From Rhabdornis inornatus (lineage: Eukaryota; Chordata; Aves; Passeriformes; Rhabdornithidae): a DNA stretch of 64,000 nt. Under the pieces are notes generated by a model, which saw only the letters and a list, made by a program, of their open reading frames with translations, was not told the origin of the DNA and ran no database searches. The position numbers were made by a program, and so were the translations under genes. This document shows, piece after piece, positions 14,343 to 25,792 of the stretch (positions are counted from its first letter, which is position 1; the number at the start of each line of letters is the position of its first letter). The DNA lies in assembly GCA_013397075.1 (NCBI GenBank), contig VWZS01000835.1, forward strand, positions 705,358-769,357. The letters run 5' to 3'.

Positions 14343-15814
14343 TTTCAAAGGCACTTATGAAATATTTAGTGTAATTATTTCCAAGATCAAAACTCCAAAG
14401 AAATTACCCAGCCACAGAAACCTTGTTAATCTGTTGGTGTTATGGATGAAAGATGCAACAGAAATATTAAACTTTTACTGCTCTTGTGCAAAATGGCCCT
14501 GTACTTTGCACCTCAATTGCACCATTATTCATCAGCCTTCACTGCTGTGTCTGTCGTGCTCCCCATTAAGAATTTTAGGTGTCATTACAAGTTTCTTCTG
14601 ATGGAGTGGGACTTATTTTCTTTATCCCCATTTTGCCTTTAGGCAAGGCAAGTCTCAGCCTAATGAAAGCAGTGTGAAGTATTACAGTGCTCTAGCGCTG
14701 CCTTTGCAATGGTACAGTGTTTCTCTCCATGAAATAGTCTTTTTAAACCAGCTTTGAATGCTCATTTCCTGTTCCACATGATATTTGCATAAGCGAGGGA
14801 ATAAAATGTTATTTCTGTCAGGACTGTAACTACTGAAAACGTGGAGTAGCTGTTGATGACCCTTTTCAGTTTGGATAGGGAGTTACTGAGGAAGCAATCC
14901 AGGGTCTGTCCAATGTTGACTCAAATCCCAAAATTGCGTTTTTGTGTCTCAAAAGCAGGTTTAGTGGATCTGCAAGTGTTTGGAGATAAAAATTCAAATT
15001 AACATTGAGAAATAGCCTGAAATGGGCTGTAGGTTGGAAAAGATGAACATAAAGACCCATGAATAAGCTATAAAATGGGAAATGGGTGCTGTGGTTGCCA
15101 TTCCAGGGGAGTTGGGATATGGCTGTGATGGATTTGGGACTGAGTGGCTTTCAAGTGCCTTGTGTAGAGAAGTAGGAACAAGAGGCACAGGAAATACATA
15201 GAGCTTTGGACTTCAGCCTCCCTGCTCTCAATTTCTTACTTTCATGCTCAGTGACTGGTAAGATGAAAGAGTGGGAGTTTTCATGACTTTCTGCTCTTGA
15301 TGTTTTAATATAAAACTGTGATTTCCAGTGCCACTAATGGAGAGAAAGAACAGGGATGGTGTGGACATAGACATTAAGAGCCTGGATGGATTTGTGGCTG
15401 GGATTTTACTACTTAATACAAGTGAAGCCTTGACCAGCTGGTGGGAGCTGCACCAAGCTCCCTTGTGCTCCCTCTCCCGAGTTCTGTCAGGAAGAGGGAT
15501 TGTACCACCCAGAGCTGTGAAGTGTAAATGCAATAACCTCCCAGGGAGGCTACCTGGAAAATTAGATATGTTTATTTTGTTGTTAAACTTGGCCTACCTC
15601 CCATCTCTCTGCCATACTTCTTCATGCCAGTGGCCCTACAGACTAATGGATGTGCCACCAACCAAAGAAAAATCCTGTCCATGCTGTTTAACTATGGCAT
15701 TCCATAGATTTTTCTCTACAGTAGTTTAATGAGCTGCCAGCAATTTTCAGTCTGTTTTCAGCCAACAACACTGTATTTGCCACACTGTCAGTGCTGCTTT
15801 TATTTTTGTTTCCG

Positions 15815-15900
15815 TGTGTGTAAATATATATGTATGTCTATATATATGTATCTATATATAAAATATATATTACATATCTATATTTATGTATTTGTGTGTG
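15815..15900. repeat. TA/TATG-rich microsatellite
   Basis: About 85 bases of interrupted TATA, TATG and TATC units, bounded on both sides by short GTGTGTG runs. The flanking GT runs suggest it grew from a (GT)n/(AT)n compound repeat. It is non-coding and probably length-variable. Confidence 0.85.
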
Positions 15901-16559
15901 TAATGTTGGCCTATTTTCAGTGGATAATGCTGAGTCTTTGATTAAGAGCAGCCCCATTAAAGCAGGGTCTGCCCAGTTCCTTTAGCTCACCAGCTTCTGC
16001 GGCCTGGCCACAGGACACTGGGGTTTGTGGCTGCTCTCCTCATGCACACTGCTTGGAAATGTTTAAACTTCAATGTCAGCGTGCTTTTTAATATTCATCT
16101 TTATCCCCAGTATCAGCAAAAGGATTAGAGGCTGGTTTGTCTTTCCCTCTGAACTCATCTGTGGCTCAAATGTTCTTATTAGTTCTTTTAATGGCTTCTT
16201 TATTAGTTCGTTATTGCATAACCTGCAGGCACGACAGGACTTGAAATGTTAATTTTCCAACCAAAGTTCAGCTGATGGACTTCACCTGATCCCCCTGGAG
16301 TCGGTGTGTGCATGGGGAGGGCTGGCTGGCTTTGCACCACACCATCGCTTACAAAGCAGAGGGAAGAGAGTCAGTTTTTCCTCTCCCAGGTGTTAAAGGA
16401 ATAATAGGAATGGAAAGTACAAAAAACCAGCACAATATCCGAGAATGTTTAAGCAGAAAAGGCTGTGGGTGTTGTGCACACTTTGCTGTGGTGTTACTTT
16501 CCCCCCTCCCCTTCTCCTCACGTTGCTTCAAGCCAGTATTTGGCTGCCCAGTGAACTAT

Positions 16560-16710
16560 AACAAGATTTAATAGCTCCAGTGTCGCTATATTGCATTTGG
16601 ACTGCTTCCATCCTTCAGTTGTAATAAACGTCTGCTTTACAATGAGCTCCTAAATTCTATAAGTGACGTCAAATTGTATCTAATAATGGAAAAAAGATCA
16701 AGTACTGTAA
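16560..16710. promoter_or_regulatory. Candidate regulatory block with a perfect CRE
   Basis: The full palindromic cAMP-response element TGACGTCA lies at 16664-16671, preceded by GTAATAAACGTC and surrounded by AT-rich, CpG-bearing sequence unlike the neighbouring intron. A CRE in the 5' region of a lipid-signalling gene is plausible for CREB/ATF control. Function is inferred only from the motif. Confidence 0.35.
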
Positions 16711-19700
16711 ATGCGACTTGTTTGCCCTGTCTTACCAAGCAGCGTTTGTCCTCAGCTCCTCGCTGTGCTGCCTGCCTTCCAGAGCTCTGGAGCTTGCCCT
16801 ACACCTGGGAAAAGCTGATTTCCACAAATGCTTGTGTTTTCCTTGTCCTCCTCCCCCCTTCCCTGACCGTGTTGCAGGCAGTGGCCAGCCCCACGAGGAG
16901 CCCCGGCACTGCAAGGGCTGCCGCAGTTTTGCCATGCGGGCGCTTGTTCGTTAGCTGCTGATTCACTGTGAGATGGGATCTAAGCTCAGTCATGAAACTC
17001 GGATGTGCAAACATCTGCATGGTAATTTTCTCTCAGAAGATGTGACAGATGAGATGGGCGATTAGGATGAACAGCCCCACTGAGAGTCACACACTGACAC
17101 AGTGGCCTTGGAGCCCAGAGCGTGTGAACTGTGCGCTTTTAAGGAGCTTTAACTTTTGATCTATTTTTTCTTTTTCTCCCCAGGCCTGATGAGTTTTTAA
17201 ATCTGCTTAGCTGTCAGTGAGCAGGTACAACCCACACTATGAAAACTGAAAACTGCTGATTTTAAAAGGCTCGTTCTGTCTCTTCAGCTTAGTGCACGTG
17301 TGTGTGAGAGAGACGGTTTTGAGAGTAGTGATGAGTGTTTTGTGGCCACAAAGCTGCTGTGTAGAAATGTTGAGGCTTTTTAACCTTCCAATGTAAATAT
17401 GGCTTGAAACAGTCCCACTGGAGAGATCACTTTGGTGGGGTTGGGTGAGGAGGGGAGAGAAAGGAATGGTAAAATATGAGCACTCATCATTCATCTTCTT
17501 GGAAAAGCCTCGTTAATTGTGTTTTCCCCTGACCTTTACAGAGCACTGGTCAATCATGAGAGATTCATGGTGACACTTATGCTCCAGCCTAGAGTGTGCT
17601 GAGCACTCACAAACCGAGATGTTCCTCTCTGTCCTGTGGGATGTGGGCAGCACAATTGCCAGGCTGTGCTGGTCCCTGTGATGAATCTTGGGCTGTGTGT
17701 GCCACACAGCTCCTGGAGACGATTGGGCAGGCAAGGCTAGCAAGTGAGGGCTGAGCAAGGTTTGATAACCATACTCATGGAAAGCTTCTGAGAGACAGGG
17801 ACACTGTGGACAAGCAGGATCAGAGTGACAGGGAATGGTCTTTGCAGCAGTGCCACTCTGGACAGATAAAGCTGAGCAAGACTGCTCTGGGCCAGGAGGG
17901 AAACTGCCGCATTAATCAAGGTGTGAGTGCCGAGGCTGCCTTTGAAAACTGCTGACTTAGGCCCTGGGAATCTGTTTTCCATTTATCCTGCAGCTTCTAA
18001 AGGCATAAATAAATCCAAGCACAGTAAGTATGCAGTGCTTCCAGTCGTGGGAGAGCGCTGTGTCCTCCTCCAGGGAGCTCTGCAGAGAGGGAAGGTGGCC
18101 GGGCTGCTAAGCCTGGTGTTGCTTCCCAAAGTCCAAGTGTTTGATCCACTTGGGATCAGTGCTGACATCTCTGATACCGCTTTCTTCAAGGAAGCATCTT
18201 CCTGGGGGATAGAGGTGATGTAAAGAACCTAAGGAAGGTCTTTAGGGAGGTAGGTGAGGTCTCCGGGTAATGCCTTCGCTCATCCTTCTGCCATTACAGG
18301 TTTGGCTTGGTTTTCTTACAGTTGTTTCTGTTAATTATCTTAAATTTCTTGGTGATGTGAAAATATTGCAAGGAAGATTGTTCAATAGCTGAGTCAAGGA
18401 TATCAATCCTTAGCTCATGAATTTGCTCTTTCATAGTGGAGACTTTTCTGAGCTTCAACAGAGAGCACAGCCCTGAGCAGGCAATGGGTGATCAGAACCT
18501 GAGACCTGGGGCTGGGACCTGCTTCTGCTACCAGCTGCTGTGTGACCCTCTATGATGGGTTGTCCTTTTAACTTTATAATGGCATAAAATGAATGTCCTG
18601 TCTGAGGCTGGAAAAAGCTCATTATAGTTGCTCTCTGTGTCTGGGGCCTTTTCTTCTCTGTTGAAAAGGGATGCAGCAGCCATAGCCCAAGGTGGGTTCC
18701 TGCTGCTGGGGTGTTGCTCACTGCAGCTCTGAAAAGCCTCTGCTCAGCAACCTGAGCATGGAAAACGTGAGCTGGTCAAAAATTAGTCATTGAGGTGACA
18801 GCTGCAAAGAGTCATAGCAGCCCTTTTGTAGCCTGAACCCACAGTGTGAGTGGTTCTCCTACCCTGAACCTGTAAAGCAGCTGGGATTTCTGCTGTCACA
18901 CTCAGTTTCCATCCCTTCAGGGCCAGCCTGGGAAGCCTAGCTGGGATTTGGCCTCCAGCACTCCAGTAGCACAGTTTAACCACCCTTCTTCACACACTGA
19001 ATCTTAATCCTTAATTACAAGCTGCCAGTTACTGTCAGCCCTTTGCTACCTCCTTTAGTACCAGGGAGGCTGCCTGGACATTCCCAAAGTGAACACCAGG
19101 TTCATGGGTTAAATGGAGAGATTCTGCTGGGTCTCTTGGTCTATTCAGCCTCTGCAGATCCAGATAATCCTCCCCTTATTTTAAAGCACAGGCACTTTTT
19201 TTAGGGAGTTTGTTGTTGTGAGGGAGACTGTTAAAATTGGAAGTAAATGGAGCAGGCTGTGCGTGAGCCTTTCAGACAGCCTGGAGCAATGGCTCAGAGG
19301 TGGACCTGACTCATCACAGCAGGATATTGACTCTGCAGCATAATTATGATGCTTTGAGAACCTGATTTTAAAATAATTGAGGTATAAAATTATGCGCCTG
19401 GCTCTCACAGTTACTGCAGCTCTGGGTATAAATTGAATAACGGGCTGTACAAATGTGCCACTTGGCTGTAGCAGGAACACAGTGAGTCTGGAAATGTCCT
19501 GCGTCACCGCTGCTTTCCTCTTGCTGGGAAGCTGGCTGCAGGCTGAGGTTTGCAAACAGCCTCTGGATCTTCCAGTTGTGCAGCCACAGGGGTTTGGCAA
19601 ATCCATGGAAAGTCCAGCTTGGTGTAGCCAAAATCCAGTGGTGAAAGCCTGGCTGTTTGCTAATCCCAGCACGTGGAGTATCTCGAACACCTCTGGCTGC

Positions 19701-21226
19701 TTCTAGCAATGAGCTGGGTGCAGACAAATGCCATGGACACTTCTGGGATTTTGCCACCCGTTTGCCAGAGCTGTGTGGTGGCTCCCCTGCTTCCAGAAGT
19801 GCTTTTTCTCCCATCATTTCTGCAGAAAAACTCCTGTATTTTGTTTGTACAACACAATGTGAGGTCTTGCTGAGCTTTGATTCTCTACAAGACCCCAAGA
19901 TTTTGGAAGGAAGTCACTGTCCTCAGTGAGTTGTTGGAAAGGGCCATTTTGTCACCTCTGTCCCACCTGGAATGGTGTTCCCCCAGATCTGAATTTGGTG
20001 AAATCCCATGTTTTTATTTCATGGTTTGATACCTGGGCTCCACTGCTCTGGAAAAGGTAAGAACAGGTTATTTTCAACTCAAAGACAACCCAAACTGCAA
20101 ACTTACCTCGATAATTTACTTTTTTTTTTTGCCGGTCTGGCTAAAAACCAGGCAGCAAGTCAGGTTTGTTCTCTTTGTGCCTTCTTTGGGGTCTGCTGCT
20201 GCCTGCAGTCCTGTGGGCAGAGGCAAATACTGCTTTTTAATCATTGACTACAGGGAAGGAGAAACCTGAAGGGAACTTGACACTGAACCCTCAGCTTCTG
20301 TAAAATCTAAGCAGGAGCCAGTGCTGTGACCAGACAGGCTCTGCATGCCAAGGCTGCTGCTGTGCCTTCTTGGGGCCAAAATGTTGGGACTTTTAGCCTG
20401 TAATAAAATAAATCCTCTTGTGTCTCAGCCATCTGAATTATTACCTGACTGGCACTTCATTACAAACAGATTTTTTTCCATGTTGATACTGGTTTCTTGC
20501 CATTTTACTGCTTTTTAGGTTCTATTTTTTGTTTTATTCATCTCTTCCAATCGATAGAAATATCCTGTTTTTAGCAAGCAGTAAAGGCAGACGTGACTGA
20601 TGTCCTTATGATGGAGCAGAATCACTTTCAGAGCATTTGGGGAACAAGGGGAGAAGCTTTTAAGTCTAATTTTCAAAGATCTCTAAAGCACAACAAACAG
20701 CTTAAGATGTGTAGCTGTCTCCCACTGCCATTAGCTCTAGGAACTGGGATCCTGGAGTTGCACCATTGCAGATCTGGTCCTTGAGATCCATCCTGTGGTG
20801 GTAACTGTTGTTCTTTGCCATGACACTAATTAAAAACCACTTAATGAGATTATCTCCACCTGTTCTGGAGGATTAGTTTGATGGAGGAAATCCTGCACGT
20901 GTGTGTGGATGCACACACTTCTGTGCAGAGCTCAGTGTAGGGAAGCAGAATTTTCTCAGAATTATTCTCTACAGGCTTTGCCATAGCAGAGACTTCTTTA
21001 TCCTCCCCTCCATGCACACAGATTGCTCTGACAGCAATAAAATGCAGCAGAGAATTGAATTTGGAAATAAATTGTTTAGATGATGCAGCACCAGACAGAT
21101 CACTATTCCAGAAGAGTCGGTCCGGGGTGGATTTGCTTTAGTGCCAGATTAGAAATGTGGCAGTCACAGGGAGGGGAACTGGGGGCCCTGTGGCACAGGG
21201 CTGGGTGTGCCTGGGCCAGCGAGCCC

Positions 21227-21268
21227 TGGGCAGTGTCCCCTGGGCAGTGTCCCCTGGGCAGTGTCTCC
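21227..21268. repeat. 14-bp tandem repeat, three copies
   Basis: The unit TGGGCAGTGTCCCC occurs at 21227-21240 and 21241-21254 exactly, and again at 21255-21268 with one change near its end. It is a small GC-rich minisatellite in non-coding DNA. Confidence 0.9.
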
Positions 21269-21337
21269 ATGTGTGCTGGGGCAGCTCTGGCAGAGTTGTC
21301 ACAGTAAACCTGGGTTATAAATACTGAGTGTTGTCCC

Positions 21338-21392
21338 TGGTTGCTCTGTGACCATGGGCATGTGTTTGAACCTCTCTAAACCTCGTAAAAGG
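21338..21392 (+). repeat. MIR-like SINE fragment (central part)
   Basis: GCTCTGTGACCATGGGCATG is followed by TGAACCTCTCTAAACCTCGT and AAAAGG. This parallels the MIR pattern of GTGTGACCTTGGGCAAGTCA, AACCTCTCTGAGCCTCAGTT and TAAAATGG. The order and spacing support an old CORE-SINE copy, though identity is only moderate. Confidence 0.6.
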
Positions 21393-22582
21393 TTGGTGAA
21401 GTGTTGTGCAAACACTGACTGGCACTAAGGGCTGTTGATAGTGGTGTGGTTTCCTGGTTCCCACATCATGGTTTAATCCACAAGATAAATTGGTTGGGTT
21501 TATTCTGTTGGTTGTTTTCACCAGTCACAGGGTTTGGAGCTGGTTTGGCTGCAGCAGCTTTCTCTGAAGACATCCAATAAGCAGGCACAGCAGAAAGGTG
21601 GATTTTGGTGACAAGAAGAAACCAAGTGAATGGTTTGTGTGCTATGAGAGCCATCACCAGATCCTGCCAGGGCTATCTTGGGCTGATAACAGACTTTGCT
21701 TCTTGTGCCCTCTTTTCCTCACCAGTCATCCTTTTATTTCCCCTTCCTTACATAAAGTTATTGTCTTTATCCACAGTCCATAGAGGGTACTAAAGGTATT
21801 TGAAAAGTTCCTGCTTTGACCTGTGGTATAGTTAATGCTGTATTCCCTGAATTCTTAACCAGTAATTCTGTTACAGTGCCTTGAGGTGGGGTACAATGGG
21901 ATTTTTCTCTGTTGCACTTTGATCTTTGTATTCTTAGGCAGTGGGAGTGTAAAAATGAGCCTGACAGAAGTGACAGGAGGATCTTGCCAGCAGACTGTTT
22001 TGGAGGTGCAAAAAAAAGGGGTCCTACCAAGACTATAATTCAGAATAAAGCAGGGAAGAAAAGTACTTTTCTGCTGTCTTTATTCTTTGAATACAAAGGT
22101 CTTTCTTCATCATGTTATTACTGAGGGCTGAGGAAGTTGAATTATTGCTTTTCTTGGTACGAAATGAATTTGAGAGGATAAAACCTGATGCTTTTGAGAG
22201 GATGCATCTCTGGTGTGTTGCTGACACTGGAGACTGTGGGCAGCAGCAGATCTGCCTATTCATTTGGAGCTTTTGTCACATCTCTTCTGTGGAGATGCTG
22301 TTGAATATGAAAGTCTGTTATGATGGCAAAGGTCAGGAGGGTAACAGCTTTGATGGTATCCCTTGAAGCAAATCAAAATTCTTTTGAAAGATTCTGTTCA
22401 ATTTGATATCAGAGGTCTGGTAGCACTCCAGGGATTCTTCTCTCTGCTATTACGCTTAAAGCTATTACAAAACTTAATGTTTGCCTGTTGTTGGTTTTTT
22501 TTTTCCTAAATAGGATGTTCTGCCATAAGAATGGAAAATAACGACTTCTCTCTTTCCTCCCCCTCCTCTCTGTCTGTTTCAG

Positions 22583-22756
22583 GGATCCTCGATGCATTTC
22601 CTTGCCATTATTTAAGGAGCCTTTACTAAAAGCTTTTGGATTGTGTTTCTGAGCAGACAAGAGATTTTTGTATCCAAAATGCTCATAAAGGAATATCGTA
22701 TTCCTCTTCCGATGAGCGTGGAAGAATATCGCATCGCCCAGCTCTACATGATCCAG
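22583..22756 (+). CDS. PITPNM2: PITPNM2 exon 1 of the coding part (5' UTR end plus residues 1-26)
   Basis: A long pyrimidine tract ending TGTCTGTTTCAG defines the acceptor at 22582. The exon has 96 nt of 5' UTR and coding from ATG 22679 to 22756, with donor CAG|gtcagg in phase 0. Residues 1-26 include IKEYRIPLPM and EEYRIAQLYMIQ, the conserved first beta strand and helix of the PITP fold. The start is well supported: A at -3, an in-frame TAA at 22613, and no other ATG between that stop and 22679. A seven-residue uORF sits in the UTR. Confidence 0.93.
22592..22615 (+). promoter_or_regulatory. Short upstream ORF in the PITPNM2 5' UTR
   Basis: An ATG at 22592 opens a seven-codon frame (MHFLAII) ending in TAA at 22613-22615, 63 nt before the main start and in the same frame. 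If exon 1 begins at 22583 this ATG is in the mRNA and could lower or gate translation. Its context is weak to moderate. Confidence 0.5.
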
Positions 22757-25700
22757 GTCAGGAAAATCTGCTCCCTGCAGGGCTCTGGGGGCTCTCTGTG
22801 GGCTGGGGGACAATTGCTGCAGGATTGCACATTTCAAATTTGGATTTTGGTGTTTGCTTATAAAGGAATAACGGGGAAAGTAATGCAAACTTCAATTTCT
22901 GACTTGCTTCCTTTTCTCTTTAAATTGGAGAACTTCTGTCTGACCTACTTGGGGGAACAATTCCTGTGGAAACAATCAGCCCAAGTGTGTGGGTACCTAC
23001 TGGAAGGGATCAAGCTGTAGGGCATAAACAGCCACTGCTTCCCAGCTGGGTCCTGGTTACTGGTTGTGCCAATTCCAGTTGCAAACCAAATTCTGTTCTT
23101 TTCTTGGGAAGCAGCAGTCTAATATAAATTTGAGAGGGTAAACCAAAGGTGTAACTTGGAATTAAGGGAGGGAAAAAATTAAATGTGATATATCTGTGCT
23201 TATATACCACAGTGAAATAGATACTAATCAGTTTAGGCATAAAATGTAGATTATTTTTAATGGCTCCTGAATACTGATGGGAATTTTTGCAGAATTCCCT
23301 ATCTGCAGTAAAGCAGTTAATTAAAATGTTGGGTTTTTGTAACTAAAATCCTCTGTGCCCATATCCTCCCAGTGTTTGAAATCCAACCAGGAGCAGTTAT
23401 AAAAGGAAATGAATCTGCAGTGTTATTTCATTGTCCCACACTTTAAATAAAATGTAATTTTGCTCATCCAGCAAAACACACATCTAATATTGAGTTTGCA
23501 GGAGAACTCTGCTTTCTGAACTGGGATGAAGCGGTGCTAGAAAAATCTGCTTTGGCTTAAAACCTAAAATAAGGGGGAAAAGCAAACCCCTCAAACCAAA
23601 GCAAAAGCACAACTCCTCCATTTCTCTCCTGACCACCCAGCTGTGTTCCTTAAGTATTCATGCACTTGGGCTTGGCTATTAAAAGAATGTATAGTGTGTA
23701 TTTTGCAGGAATAGTGGTCAAAATCCGTTTTCTGACACAAATATGTCATCTTTGTGTGTTTAACCTAAATCTTGGCATAAACAGGTAAACATTTTTCATT
23801 TTTCTGTACCTTTTCCTGATGCTGGAGCTGCTTTGAATATTGGTGTCATTATTTTGTTAACAACTTTGTCTTCTTAATTTGTCTCAGCTGCTTTGCACGA
23901 AGAGCTGGTGGATGGCAGTAGAGTATTATCTGTGCAGAACTTGTCAGTGAGCAGCAGAGCGTAGGGGAGAGTGATCTGATTAGGAAGGAGGAGCCCACCT
24001 GATTAAACAGAGGATGAATCCTTAATTGGGGAGTGTCTTTGGGGCCTCCTGAGAATTCTGGAGGACTTGATCAGGGAGGTGGATTTGCTTTTTGATCTCA
24101 GAAGTTAAATTGCTGATTTTAATTTCCTTAATGTAGAACACTGGGTTCTGGTTTGTTACTTGACAGGGATTTTGGCCATCTTAACGTCATAAGGACATGA
24201 GCAGCCGTAAGGGTTTCATGCAAGAGGAAGTTCAGCAGCTTGAGAAAGTACTTCTCCAAATTGCCATCCAGCCCTGCCTTAATTTTCTACTGCATTGACA
24301 GGCAGCAGAGTAAGGTTTCCTGTTAGCTCAGGTGTCCAGTCAGGTTTCTGATCTCCCTTCACCTTCCTGGAGCAGGGGGCTAAGCTGGAAACACTTCATG
24401 GAGCCCAAGGTGTGGGGGAGCTGGAGGAGTGCATGACAAGCAAGGCACTTTGCTGTGTTCTTGTGCAAGTAGCACAAGAGGAAAACTTAGCTGTGCTTTT
24501 CCTTGAGAATGCTAGTTTCAGCTCAAGTTTAAAAAAAACAAAAAGCAATAATAAAACAAAGACCACGTAGGGTAGAGTTTGTAGTTTGGTAGTGATTTGC
24601 TTCAATTTTTCCTGAAATTGGTGGAAAGATTCCTGCTGGCTTCAATGTGAGCTTTTCCTAGACCAGGATATCAAATGTTTTCTTCAGTTTGATTTAAAAG
24701 TGGAGGTTTTGTCTTTGAGACAGGCACTAGGGAAGGAGCAGTAGGGAGCATGACTTTGTCGTTTTCAGAGAATGAGAAAGTGCTTCTTGTCTGTCCTTTT
24801 ATTTTTCCTCTGAAATGCCTGAAGAGGCCACACAAGTAAGTTCTGTATGTTGAGCCCCCTTATGGGAACAAGCTGAGATATCCGTGCAGAGCAGCAGAGA
24901 AGAGGCATTTCTGAGAAATCTGGGGCTGAAATGTAGAACAGAATGTTTTGAAGTAGTTCCTGAGAAGAGGAGCGATTCTTAAAAGCAAAAGGTTAATTTC
25001 TAAGACATTTGTCACGTACAGAATGGTGGCATTATTGCTGGAGGCACCAGGCAGCCTGGTCCTGTGAGAGCACTTCTCCAGCAGTGGAAAAGGAGATGTC
25101 ACAATTGTTCCTTAAGGGTTTTAGGGAGCCTCAAGCACATACCTGAAGCTGATCACTCATTTACCTTCGATCTCACGAGTGAAAAATTCCTGTTAAATTC
25201 CAAACCAGTTGATGCAAAGCTGCCTTTTTTTTTTCCCCCCTTGGTACAAATTTTCCTAGATTTCATCATTGTCCAAATAGAAATTTTCCAAAAGGCTCTT
25301 CTCCCCTGAGGCCTGTGGTGGAGTGGTGCCTCAAAGCCTTCTGGGCAGGGATGTTCAGACTCAAGCTGTAGTACTGTCATCACTTTTCAAAGGCATTTTC
25401 ATGTAGATTTTTGCTTTGCAGTAGAAGGATCAATCATCTGTTTTCATGAGAGAACAATCCCTTCTTCTTATTAGAAGTCTCAACAAAACTTTCCACCAGA
25501 TTTGATGTAAGCAGCATCACGCCCAAATAGCAAAGGATCCTTCCATTAAATGGGAACAGGCTGTACTCATATTTGCTGTGTTTACTGGGTGGGAGAATTA
25601 AAATTGTGCAGTATATAATCCACATCTCTCTTGCTTCTCTGCGCCACTGGGCAGGTGAGACGTGCAATAAATCACTGTGTGCATGCTTGTGTTCCTCTGT

Positions 25701-25778
25701 AATTCCTCTTATAACTACAAGTTCTCCAGGCTGGTGTATAAAGCTGTGAAAACTGAGATGAGTGGCCTGCTGCTTTGC

Positions 25779-25792
25779 TTTTTTTTTTTTTT
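25779..25792. repeat. Poly-T tract (14 T)
   Basis: A clean homopolymer of T inside the first long intron, followed by AATTTGAGG. No attached retroelement body is recognisable. Confidence 0.75.

Larger units (their letters stand above)
1..22582. other. Non-coding stretch upstream of the ATG exon, probably 5' intron of PITPNM2
   Basis: No open frame here looks like a protein I know, and none is flanked by convincing splice sites with continuing homology. The ATG exon begins right after a strong acceptor at 22582, so at least one non-coding exon must lie upstream. It may be outside the window or in this stretch unseen. The rest is intron-like DNA with T-rich tracts, a (TTTG)n run near 2400, a TA-rich microsatellite near 15815, MIR-like fossils near 13270 and 21340, and a 14-bp tandem repeat near 21227. 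I see no CpG-dense promoter, though 16300-16960 has more CpG than its surroundings. Some 5' flank could be included; the sequence does not settle it. Confidence 0.6.

Noticed and set aside
19181..19898. Two overlapping minus-strand frames of 169 and 176 codons
   Set aside because: Low-complexity composition, no recognisable domain, no splice or promoter context; chance open frames in non-coding DNA.
22409..22888. 159-codon minus-strand frame over exon 1
   Set aside because: Antisense to the ATG exon and its pyrimidine tract; no homology.
22643..23020. Extended open frame running through the exon 1 donor into the intron
   Set aside because: The frame is PITPNM2 only up to 22756, then a proper donor follows and the translated intron has no homology.
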